A stretch of 5,822 bases of DNA from JBGPRB01 sp964422155 (GTDB taxonomy: Bacteria; Chloroflexota; Dehalococcoidia; Dehalococcoidales; RBG-16-60-22): positions 1 through 5,822 of the forward strand of contig CAYQZZ010000094.1 of the NCBI GenBank assembly GCA_964422155.1. Direction: 5' to 3'. The notes under the pieces were generated by a model that did no database searches, had not been told where the DNA came from, and saw only the letters and a program-made list of their open reading frames with translations. The position numbers were made by a program, and so were the translations under genes. Each line of letters opens with the position of its first letter. Positions within the stretch are counted from its first letter, which is position 1. Shown here one piece after another: positions 1 to 5,816 of this stretch.

Positions 1-1229
1 AGGTCGAACATGGATACCTCGGAGGCTTCGCCCGACTTGCCTGAGCCGCGGGTAACCCCGCGAATCCAGTTATGATGAGGCACCTGCACCTCCGGGGTAT
101 CTTCAATACTTACTATCTTGGCTTCAGGCGGAACAAAGGTGGTGAGAGCATTCATCAGGGTAGTTTTGCCGGAAGCCGTTTCCCCGGATACCCAGACATT
201 CATACCTTCTTGAATAATAATGGAAAGATAAGCGGCCATATCGTAGTTAAGCGCGCCGAACTGGATAAGCTCTATTATACTTAAAGGCGTATCGCTGAAT
301 TTTCTGATGGAGAAGTTACTGCCTCTTTTAGATACGTCAGTCCCGTAGACGATATTGATACGGGAGCCATCAGGCAGGGTAGCGTCGACGACCGGTTCGC
401 GGAAGGTCACGGGGTGTTTGATGCTCTCGGCCAGCTCGATAACGAACTTGTCCAGCACTTCGTTTGTGTCAAAGCCGATGCTGGCTCGGAGAGAGCCGAA
501 AATCTTGTGCTCCACAAAGATATTACCCAGCCCGGAGCAGGAGATGTCCTCGATGTTGGGGTCCAGTATCATAGGGTCCAGAATTCCCATCCCTTCCAGT
601 TTGCGCCGCAGTAAATAGTGGAGGCTGGTGTACTGGAAGGAAGTAATATGTATCTTCCCTTTACTGCTTTCTTTGGGCTTGACTAAAAGGGGCCTTTTCT
701 CTTTTTTATCACCACTACCATCTCCACTATTTTTATCCTGGGGTAGTTGGTGGCTTTTGTGACCATCAATAGAGACAATCCTTTCGACGATTTCCATGAT
801 TATTTCAAGTCGTTTTGAAGATTCGGCTACACCCTCGAGTTCTTCTACATAGTCGACAAGGCGTAATTCTATATCATCAAGGGTATTGTTCTGGGCATCG
901 ATAATACTTGGTTCCACGGCAATGTAGTAGTCCCTGATGTCTTCCGGGTTGGCCAGCACATGAATAAATACTCCGCCGCTTACCCTGTAGATAAGATTAG
1001 GGTCCTTTGTTCCCTTCAGCTTTCGCGTCACCTTTTCGTAATACTTTGGGATGTCAATCTTATCTAACGGCAGCATATGCAGGTACTGGAGGAGATGCGG
1101 GTTTACTTTGCATGCCTCCTGAAAGTCAGCGGGTAGTTTCGGGAATATCGGGCATTTCTCCAGGTTGGTCCCGCATTCCTTCCCGCAATCCTGGGGACAG
1201 GCTTTTATTTCGAAAGGAAGGTGAAGCAT
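1..1229 (-). CDS. arlI: Archaellum secretion/rotation ATPase ArlI (FlaI), 3' end missing
   Basis: Type II/IV secretion superfamily ATPase that powers archaellum assembly and rotation as a cytosolic hexamer under ArlJ. The reading frame is open from the ATG at 1229 to the left edge: 409 complete codons, no stop. Seen: an N-terminal region with clustered cysteines (C11, C15, C19, C26, C40); a helical N-domain; a charged, Gly/Ser/Lys-rich linker at about 156-191; then the ATPase region with PDGSRINI, Walker A GETASGKTT (349-357, K355) and the Asp-box-like SIEDTPEVQ (374-382). PHHNWIRGVTR followed by a Gly/Ser-rich stretch and SEVSMFD is characteristic of ArlI rather than PilB or GspE. Walker B and His box would lie beyond the edge. 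Walker A sits roughly 85 residues later than in Sulfolobus acidocaldarius ArlI (K268, from memory), owing to the longer N-terminus and linker. The start is supported by an SD overlapping the arlH stop. It is last in the visible operon. Confidence 0.95.
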   Translation of the reverse strand, partial: MLHLPFEIKACPQDCGKECGTNLEKCPIFPKLPADFQEACKVNPHLLQYLHMLPLDKIDIPKYYEKVTRKLKGTKDPNLIYRVSGGVFIHVLANPEDIRDYYIAVEPSIIDAQNNTLDDIELRLVDYVEELEGVAESSKRLEIIMEIVERIVSIDGHKSHQLPQDKNSGDGSGDKKEKRPLLVKPKESSKGKIHITSFQYTSLHYLLRRKLEGMGILDPMILDPNIEDISCSGLGNIFVEHKIFGSLRASIGFDTNEVLDKFVIELAESIKHPVTFREPVVDATLPDGSRINIVYGTDVSKRGSNFSIRKFSDTPLSIIELIQFGALNYDMAAYLSIIIQEGMNVWVSGETASGKTTLMNALTTFVPPEAKIVSIEDTPEVQVPHHNWIRGVTRGSGKSGEASEVSMFD

Positions 1230-1240
1230 TTAATCTCCTA
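1230..1240 (-). promoter_or_regulatory. Ribosome binding site of arlI overlapping arlH stop
   Basis: Read on the minus strand the junction is TAGGAGATTAAATG. The TAG at 1240-1238 ends arlH, and its final G begins the GGAG SD (1238-1235), 5 bases before the arlI ATG. Stop and SD therefore share bases, a layout typical of translational coupling. This fixes the arlI start at 1229 and rules out a later internal Met as the main start. Confidence 0.8.
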
Positions 1241-1954
1241 GACTCTGGCCTTGGCAAGCGGAATAATCCTCATGCCGAGCTTTGGTTCAATATCGAAGCT
1301 GACTACATCTCCGGTCGGACGTTCGGCACCGCGTACCTTGAGTACCTCCATGAGCTTTATCATTCTATCGCCGACCTGCTCCAGGCGAAGCCTGAAGCGC
1401 GCATCGCATAGTGAACGGGTTCGGGAGAGAATGTCCTCCTCAAATGCATAAGAATGTGCTACCACGATTATCGTTCTACCCTGGTCGCATAAGCCCTTAC
1501 ATCTGGAAAAGAAATCGATGATGGCTACCGGGTTGCTGTGCGCGATAAGCAGGGTAATGGAGTCCACGATTACCAGTTTAAATTCTTGGGGCAGGGAGGC
1601 AAAGTGATGTATCAGCACGTAAAAAGGTTTCTGACCACCCTGCATGCCGCTGCGGAAAGTCAGGGGATATATCCGCAGGCGGTCGGCCAGGAAATGGTCC
1701 AGCACGTTCATCGCCAGCGATTCCATCTGACTTACCAGACTTCTTACGTTATTTTCCGTGGTATAGTAAGCTACAGAAATTTCGCCGGTAATCAGGGTAC
1801 CATTGGTTAGATGCTGGCATAATACGCTTTTACCAGAATCAGAATGGCCTTCGATGAGACATAGAGAACCAAGTGGAATACCACCGCCGAGTTTTTCGTC
1901 TACTTCCGATACGCCGGTAACTATGAACTCTTTCTTTTTTTGCGTTTTTGCCAT
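1238..1954 (-). CDS. arlH: Archaellum regulatory ATPase ArlH (FlaH), KaiC/RecA-like
   Basis: Single-domain RecA/KaiC-like protein of 238 residues, the usual length for ArlH. In the family it binds ATP, forms a ring and docks on ArlI, probably acting as a switch between assembly and rotation. Seen: an N-terminal FIVTGVSEVDEKLGGGIPLG (10-29), the standard KaiC-like lead-in; Walker A GHSDSGKS (36-43, K42, S43); TTEN at 65-68, where the family usually has a conserved Glu; Walker B LVIVDS (127-132, D131) with no adjacent acidic residue; and the C-terminal GDVVSFDIEPKLGMRIIPL, which is diagnostic of ArlH compared with other KaiC relatives. The gene lies 26 bases after the ArlC/D/E-like gene and 8 bases before arlI. 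The conserved H-I adjacency supports the call. The start is set by AAAGGTGA at 1968-1961, 6 bases upstream of the ATG. Confidence 0.95.
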   Translation of the reverse strand: MAKTQKKKEFIVTGVSEVDEKLGGGIPLGSLCLIEGHSDSGKSVLCQHLTNGTLITGEISVAYYTTENNVRSLVSQMESLAMNVLDHFLADRLRIYPLTFRSGMQGGQKPFYVLIHHFASLPQEFKLVIVDSITLLIAHSNPVAIIDFFSRCKGLCDQGRTIIVVAHSYAFEEDILSRTRSLCDARFRLRLEQVGDRMIKLMEVLKVRGAERPTGDVVSFDIEPKLGMRIIPLAKARV

Positions 1955-1960
1955 CGTTAA

Positions 1961-1968
1961 TCACCTTT
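1961..1968 (-). promoter_or_regulatory. Ribosome binding site of arlH
   Basis: AAAGGTGA on the minus strand, 6 bases before the ATG at 1954, complementary to the 3' end of 16S rRNA. It lies in the 26-base gap between the ArlC/D/E-like gene and arlH, the longest gap in the operon. No hairpin or promoter-like element is evident in that gap. Confidence 0.7.
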
Positions 1969-1980
1969 CTTATTGGAGGA

Positions 1981-2991
1981 TTATTTTTTACCGTGTGCAG
2001 ATGAAGAGCCGTTATTATCCTCCTCTGGCGTAAGGTCAATGCAGAACTCCTTGTTCTTGCCGTCACCATTCGGAAATACCAGCTTAAGCTTTATCGGCTT
2101 TTCTTTTGACTTGTCCACCTCAATTATCTCTTCCTCAAATGTTGGTGTCTCATTAGCGGTATCAGTCCAGGACGTTATTATGGGATGAAGCGGAGCATCG
2201 CCACCTGTAAGGATGCCATGCAGAGCTAGCATTGACTGGCTCCATATTTCGGCATTGCTGGCCATTTCAGGCTGCTCTCTCGATATTTCAGCAAGGTGTA
2301 TGATAACATCTTTCAGGTCGGGCGATAGGTGGCCGCTGATGCCATAGACCTCCAGAAAGACAGGTATTTGTTCGTAACCTATTTCTTTCCTGGCTCTGGC
2401 AACCCAGTTGATGAGGTTCGCCAGCATGTTGACTTTCGGTATTGCCTGGCTTTCTTCGGTAGTGGTCCGGTCATATTCCATGGGCTGTTCCTCCTCTATA
2501 GGTAGCTCCGATTCAGGGGTGAGGGCTTCATCCTGTTCATCGGATGTATCGAATTCGTCATTTTCACCGGCCTCATTCTGAGGGGGTAGTTCGTCTTCAG
2601 GGTTAAGGCTTTCATCCTCGTTCATCAGGCTTTCATCCGGCAACTGTTCGGGTTCTTCCTCGAGGGGTTCTTCCACGTTAAGCAGGTCTTCATCCTCGGC
2701 AGGCTGCTCTAATTCATCTGTAGATTCCTCATCTACTTCATTCCGTGTCTCTTCTTCAGTTTCCGGCTTTTCGGGTTCGGTGCCCCTGGTATTGGCGACG
2801 TTGCCATCCATGATCACTTTCTGAGTACCACCACCATCGCTATTGAGATCTGCCAATATATTCGAGAATTCGGAAGATGGTAGTTCCATATTGAGCAGGT
2901 AATCTCGGACGCTGGCCAGTGAGTTCTTCACTTCGCCCTTTAGCAACTTGATTTCTTCTTGTAAAGTCTCAAGTTTCTTTTCAACTGCCAT
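1981..2991 (-). CDS. ArlC/D/E-like archaellum accessory protein with acidic linker
   Basis: A 336-residue cytosolic protein with no signal peptide or membrane segment. In order: an N-terminal amphipathic helix, probably coiled coil (about 3-36); a short Gly/Ser-rich stretch; a disordered, highly acidic linker (about 71-174; I count 47 Asp/Glu of 104, with one Lys and one Arg); a helical domain (about 187-250) starting NMLANLINWVARARKEIGYE and continuing with VFLEVYGISGHLSPDLKD; and a C-terminal part (about 285-336) with a likely beta pair, IKLKLVFPNG and KEFCIDL. The helical domain has the pattern of the archaeal FlaD/E domain (helix with Trp, then a Leu/Tyr-rich helix, a Gly turn, and a helix after SxD/E). 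In Euryarchaeota such proteins form a ring around ArlH-ArlI and receive chemotaxis input through CheF. The fold assignment is by pattern, the match is distant, and the surrounding domains are unusual. Position between arlJ and arlH supports the role. Confidence 0.72.
   Translation of the reverse strand: MAVEKKLETLQEEIKLLKGEVKNSLASVRDYLLNMELPSSEFSNILADLNSDGGGTQKVIMDGNVANTRGTEPEKPETEEETRNEVDEESTDELEQPAEDEDLLNVEEPLEEEPEQLPDESLMNEDESLNPEDELPPQNEAGENDEFDTSDEQDEALTPESELPIEEEQPMEYDRTTTEESQAIPKVNMLANLINWVARARKEIGYEQIPVFLEVYGISGHLSPDLKDVIIHLAEISREQPEMASNAEIWSQSMLALHGILTGGDAPLHPIITSWTDTANETPTFEEEIIEVDKSKEKPIKLKLVFPNGDGKNKEFCIDLTPEEDNNGSSSAHGKK
2470..2781 (-). other. Acidic low-complexity linker coding region
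   Basis: Encodes residues about 71-174 of the ArlC/D/E-like protein. Nearly half of the positions are Asp or Glu, with Pro, Leu, Ser and Asn filling the rest. It links the N-terminal helix to the FlaD/E-like domain and is probably disordered. The phrases LNPEDELP (129-136) and LTPESELP (157-164) are near copies 28 residues apart. Confidence 0.8.
2596..2637 (-). repeat. Two-copy 21-base tandem repeat inside acidic linker
   Basis: Encodes DESLMNE followed directly by DESLNPE (residues 119-132), a seven-residue period. At the DNA level the 12-mer AGGCTTTCATCC (plus-strand orientation) occurs at 2606-2617 and again at 2627-2638, exactly 21 bases apart. This points to expansion by short in-frame duplication. 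Confidence 0.7.
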
Positions 2992-2997
2992 ACCGTT

Positions 2998-3171
2998 TTA
3001 CCTCCTTTCCGATTTAAGTTCTTCGTGGAGTTTTTCCTTTTCCAGGTCGTTCGGGATTGGTGTCAGCGCTTCCATAATATAGCAGCGAATATCAAATAGT
3101 ATTTCTTTCAGTTCATCTCTTGCTTCCTGAAATTCGGCTTCAACATCGTCTATGTTGTTTTCTGTGTCCAT
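2998..3171 (-). CDS. Small acidic helical protein, unknown function
   Basis: A 57-residue ORF, ATG at 3171 and TAA at 3000-2998. I do not recognise its family. It starts MDTENNIDDVEAEF, is rich in Glu, Asp, Lys and Leu, has no membrane segment, and is predicted to form two amphipathic helices broken by TPIPND (37-42), with a single Cys at 30. It lies 9 bases after arlJ and 6 bases before the ArlC/D/E-like gene, and has its own strong SD (AAGGAGG at 3182-3176, spacing 4). Its last two codons, AGG AGG, are the SD core of the next gene. This compact fit on both sides argues for a real, translated gene. Residues 21-38 align without gaps to residues 21-38 of the downstream protein (K22, L25, R29, Y31 and P38 identical, several conservative), so it may be a related coiled-coil partner. 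Coding status likely, function unknown. Confidence 0.72.
   Translation of the reverse strand: MDTENNIDDVEAEFQEARDELKEILFDIRCYIMEALTPIPNDLEKEKLHEELKSERR
3000..3008 (-). promoter_or_regulatory. Strong ribosome binding site of ArlC/D/E-like gene
   Basis: AAAGGAGGT on the minus strand, 8 bases before the ATG at 2991, is a near-perfect SD. It lies entirely inside the end of the 57-residue ORF: its GGAGG falls in the two final Arg codons and its T is the first base of that ORF's stop. It decides the start at 2991 and implies coupling of the two genes. Confidence 0.85.
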
Positions 3172-3174
3172 GTT

Positions 3175-3183
3175 CCCTCCTTA
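3175..3183 (-). promoter_or_regulatory. Ribosome binding site of small ORF overlapping arlJ stop
   Basis: TAAGGAGGG on the minus strand. The TAA (3183-3181) is the arlJ stop, and AAGGAGG (3182-3176) is a strong SD with 4 bases to the ATG at 3171. A strong SD at this exact point is the best evidence that the short ORF is translated. Confidence 0.8.
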
Positions 3184-4692
3184 CATTTGAGAAACGGATG
3201 CAAATAACGCATTGGCTAATAACGGCAGGATGATAAGGCCGGCGCCGGAAATAGCCGACGTTATTCCCAGGTTACTTAAAATCTTATATTTACTACCTCC
3301 ATCAGCCAGGGACGGTACGATAGCGTTGGCTACGGTGAATATCAGAACCAGCGGCATTATCAGGTGGTGCATGAGTTCCAGCCCTGAGAGGTTAAAACTT
3401 GAGAAGGAACTCAGAGAAGCACCTCCGGATGTTGATGGCATTGATTCCTGGGCTTTTGCTACCATGTTTCCGAAGGAAACGATAACCTCGGTAATAAAAA
3501 TAAGTATCAGAATGATAGCACCATGCATGGTGATACAAAGCCAGCGAAAGGGGCCGGCTACTGTTCTTCGCCGGGCCCTGAGCAGTGCCACCCTGTTGGC
3601 GAACATGGCGGCATGTTGACCGGCTTGACCGGCTGAGCCACCCACTTCGATAGTATCGTAGAACATACCTACGGTACGGTTAGCCAGTTCGCTTCCGGTC
3701 TCGTCGATAAATTTCTTCCAGGACAGTTTTGATTTAATCCCGGCGGTAAGTCTGGTATGCAGGTTTTTTACTGAACTCCTCAGGACATTGATAGCATCAA
3801 GGTCGATACGGCCTAGAGCCGAGTTCACCGTTGTTCCTAATGCAGTACAAACACCACCCAGCGAACGCAGGAATGTTCCCACCTCATTATCTCTCTTGGC
3901 TATTTTCCTATCATCTGACGTCATAATGAAGCCAACTGGAAAGACCAGGGCGGAGATAATAATTAGACCCAGGCCCAGGTTCTTGCCGGTCAGTAAAAAG
4001 AGGGCGCCAATAATTACCGAAATGGCTATGATAGGTTTGAAGAGCTTTGCGGCGAGTTTCTGTTCCTTGGAACCGGGCCAGCGTAAAACGGTGGACTCTT
4101 TTGGTGAGATTAGCCATATCAGCCAGATTCCAATGGCTGTGGTGGCGACGGCAATGAAGGCCATGGCGACGATGAGAATACTCTCAATTTTCCATATCAT
4201 GGTGGAGACTATTCCAATGACGACCACCAGTATGGCCGAAAGGATGAGTGAAACGTAGGCGTCTGTCCACATTTTCAGGGATTCCAGGCTTCTCCCGTAC
4301 TCATTTTCATAATCCTCGGCTTGGGCATGGGCTTCTCTCGTTAGAAAATCGGCCTCCGGTTCGCCGGATATGAGGGAACTGGAGAAACGCAGGAGGAATC
4401 CCTTTACATCTTCTTCCTTGAGGGGTTCTCCCACAGCACGGCAAGCCCGGGCATAATCGTATTTCAGTCGCGTGCGGGCGAGCTCAACTCTTTTAAAATA
4501 TTCGGCAGAAGAACACTGGAGCTCGGCGGAATGTTCGAAAATCTGGTCACGAGGTACACCAGCGGCGGCAATAGCGGACATGTATGATAGCTGGTAGAGC
4601 ATGTCGAAGTTAAGCGTGCCTTTGCTCAGTTTCTTGCCTTTTCCGTCCTGCCTTAATAGTAATTGTTTTAATTTTCCCAATTTCTCCAGCAT
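3181..4692 (-). CDS. arlJ: Archaellum membrane platform protein ArlJ (FlaJ)
   Basis: Polytopic inner-membrane core protein of 503 residues, related to GspF/PilC/TadC, on which the filament is assembled and which couples to ArlI. Seen in order: a cytosolic N-terminal T2SSF-type helical domain (about 35-140, containing SYMSAIAAAGVPRDQIF); four hydrophobic segments (about 147-167, 171-195, 217-235, 238-258); a second cytosolic T2SSF domain (about 265-385), with FLRSLGGVCTALGTTVNSAL and the turn EVGGSAGQAGQHAAMFANRV; then three more segments (about 386-409, 443-461, 471-497). The phrase RRRTVAGPFRWLCITMHGA and the later NAIVPSLADGGSKYK are characteristic of ArlJ rather than of pilus platform proteins. 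I count seven membrane segments by eye; family models give seven to nine. It begins 12 bases after the upstream gene with AAAGGA (4704-4699), 6 bases from the ATG. In most archaeal loci arlJ follows arlI; here it precedes arlH-arlI. Confidence 0.94.
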   Translation of the reverse strand: MLEKLGKLKQLLLRQDGKGKKLSKGTLNFDMLYQLSYMSAIAAAGVPRDQIFEHSAELQCSSAEYFKRVELARTRLKYDYARACRAVGEPLKEEDVKGFLLRFSSSLISGEPEADFLTREAHAQAEDYENEYGRSLESLKMWTDAYVSLILSAILVVVIGIVSTMIWKIESILIVAMAFIAVATTAIGIWLIWLISPKESTVLRWPGSKEQKLAAKLFKPIIAISVIIGALFLLTGKNLGLGLIIISALVFPVGFIMTSDDRKIAKRDNEVGTFLRSLGGVCTALGTTVNSALGRIDLDAINVLRSSVKNLHTRLTAGIKSKLSWKKFIDETGSELANRTVGMFYDTIEVGGSAGQAGQHAAMFANRVALLRARRRTVAGPFRWLCITMHGAIILILIFITEVIVSFGNMVAKAQESMPSTSGGASLSSFSSFNLSGLELMHHLIMPLVLIFTVANAIVPSLADGGSKYKILSNLGITSAISGAGLIILPLLANALFASVSQM

Positions 4693-4698
4693 GGCTTT

Positions 4699-4704
4699 TC
4701 CTTT
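4699..4704 (-). promoter_or_regulatory. Ribosome binding site of arlJ
   Basis: AAAGGA on the minus strand, 6 bases upstream of the arlJ ATG at 4692 and directly after the TGA (4707-4705) of the preceding gene. It is weaker than the other SDs of the operon. It supports the short start MLEKLGKLKQ. Confidence 0.55.
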
Positions 4705-5802
4705 TCAGGCTTCAATCCTGGTCTGTTCGGATATGGGCAGAGTATTGTCATCCATACTTAACTGCATGTATCCCGAATCGCTATCGGGCCCCAGAGTAGT
4801 CTGGCCATAATAGTCAATTTCAAGGTAGTCGTTTTCATCGACCACCGTATAACCGGGGAATTCGTAATTGCCGTTTATAGTCATCCAGACTCCCTCATCG
4901 CCCTTATCAATATAGGCTGAGGCGACGGCGGTAGCGATTGTTATCCTCAAGGTGCCGTCTGCTTTTAGTACCATGATATCGATATTAAAACGAACGTCTC
5001 TATCTTGGCGCGGGAATTGGCCCCCTCCCCATGTAAAGCACCGGTAATATGCCGTCCAGTTTGCCGACGGAATTTCACTGATACCAATGAGCGGGTAGAT
5101 ATGTTTCGCCGCTCGGGTAGGCTGATTTATGTTATAGAGGATTTTCCTACCGCTCTCATTTCGAGTAAATTCTGCTCTGGAGGTCATGGCAGCGCCGTCA
5201 GCCGGGGCTGCTTCTACCAGCTCGTAATACTTGACGCCGGCGATGGTAATATTCTCAGATTGGGGAGTAAGCCGGGCATAGCCTGGATTGGAAAATGAAA
5301 TCGAGCTATGAATACCGTTAGGCGTGGCGACAGTTATATTACCATCAGTGGCATTCCCCGGAGGAGGATTGAGGTGGGCCAGGATGACCATTTCCTCCTC
5401 GGGATTTAATATTCCGGGTTCGAAGAACTCGGTAGGCCCATTCAGGCCTATTCTGGCATTTTGCCATTCGTTGTCTACCGGCGTTGAGTCGGTATGAGGG
5501 AGCCACCTTGAGGTATAATTACCAGTGCTATCGAAATAATTGGCAATAACATCCCATTTATCATAGCTGGCCATCTTGGTCTGACCGGTATTTTTTAACG
5601 TCACCCGCAGCAGGTCTGACCAGGCAAGGTAGGCAGCGCGTACGGCATCTATGTCGGTCCTCATCATTTCACCCTCTCGCACACTTATCTCCTGCACGCT
5701 GGTAGCAGCGGTGTCTACCGAGGTGAGTATCCCCTGGGACAATGTCATACCTCCGACTAATATCATGGCTATGCATATGATAGAGACGACAAGTGCCGCC
5801 AT
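4705..5802 (-). CDS. ArlF/ArlG-like membrane-anchored stator-type protein with extra beta domain
   Basis: A 365-residue exported protein. Residues 3-23 are one hydrophobic helix with no preceding positive charges and no Lys/Arg-Gly cleavage site, followed by an amphipathic helix (about 24-62). This is the architecture of ArlF/ArlG, the envelope-side stator proteins, rather than of cleaved archaellins. A first beta domain (about 64-172) has LRVTLKNTGQTKM, LNPEEEMVILAHL and ITVATPNGIHSSISF, matching the family pattern of an NTG strand, an LxPGE-like turn and a TxNG strand. A further region (about 185-365) with FNIDIMVLKADGTLRITIA and DENDYLEIDYYG looks like an additional beta-sandwich and makes the protein roughly twice the usual ArlF/G length. 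Six N-x-S/T sequons occur (N95, N150, N155, N184, N215, N248). The start is set by AAGGAG at 5816-5811, 8 bases upstream. It is first in the visible operon, 12 bases before arlJ. F versus G cannot be decided. Confidence 0.75.
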   Translation of the reverse strand: MAALVVSIICIAMILVGGMTLSQGILTSVDTAATSVQEISVREGEMMRTDIDAVRAAYLAWSDLLRVTLKNTGQTKMASYDKWDVIANYFDSTGNYTSRWLPHTDSTPVDNEWQNARIGLNGPTEFFEPGILNPEEEMVILAHLNPPPGNATDGNITVATPNGIHSSISFSNPGYARLTPQSENITIAGVKYYELVEAAPADGAAMTSRAEFTRNESGRKILYNINQPTRAAKHIYPLIGISEIPSANWTAYYRCFTWGGGQFPRQDRDVRFNIDIMVLKADGTLRITIATAVASAYIDKGDEGVWMTINGNYEFPGYTVVDENDYLEIDYYGQTTLGPDSDSGYMQLSMDDNTLPISEQTRIEA

Positions 5803-5810
5803 ATCAATAG

Positions 5811-5816
5811 CTCCTT
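5811..5816 (-). promoter_or_regulatory. Ribosome binding site of ArlF/G-like gene
   Basis: AAGGAG on the minus strand, 8 bases before the ATG at 5802. The overlapping TAA (5817-5815) could be the stop of a further upstream gene in the same stop-plus-SD arrangement seen elsewhere in this operon, but only 5 bases remain before the window edge, so this cannot be confirmed. Confidence 0.7.

Noticed and set aside
1..1229. ArlI as a PilB, GspE or TadA pilus/secretion ATPase
   Set aside because: The PHHNWIRGVTR segment followed by SEVSMFD, and its place next to a clear ArlH and ArlJ, match ArlI; ArlH has no counterpart in ordinary pilus systems.
1007..1411. Plus-strand open frame of 134 codons across the arlI-arlH junction
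   Set aside because: Antisense to two well-supported genes; its translation shows no family features and no convincing ribosome binding site.
1955..1980. Possible internal promoter or terminator in the longest gap
   Set aside because: The gap has only 26 bases, is largely occupied by the arlH SD, and shows no hairpin followed by a T run on the coding strand.
1839..2069. Minus-strand open frame of 76 codons spanning the end of the ArlC/D/E-like gene and the start of arlH
   Set aside because: Out of frame with both genes, Arg-rich with no domain, and its start lies inside a good coding region without an SD. Treated as a shadow frame rather than a dual-coding gene.
3788..4258. Plus-strand open frame of 156 codons opposite arlJ
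   Set aside because: It lies wholly antisense to the membrane-segment coding part of arlJ, has no recognisable domain, and is low-complexity Met/Ile/Arg/Ala/Thr sequence as expected from the reverse of hydrophobic codons.
5730..5802. Class III (prepilin-type) signal peptide at the start of the ArlF/G-like protein, which would make it an archaellin
   Set aside because: There is no charged leader and no Lys/Arg-Gly cleavage motif before the hydrophobic segment, which begins at residue 3. The uncleaved-anchor architecture of ArlF/G fits better.
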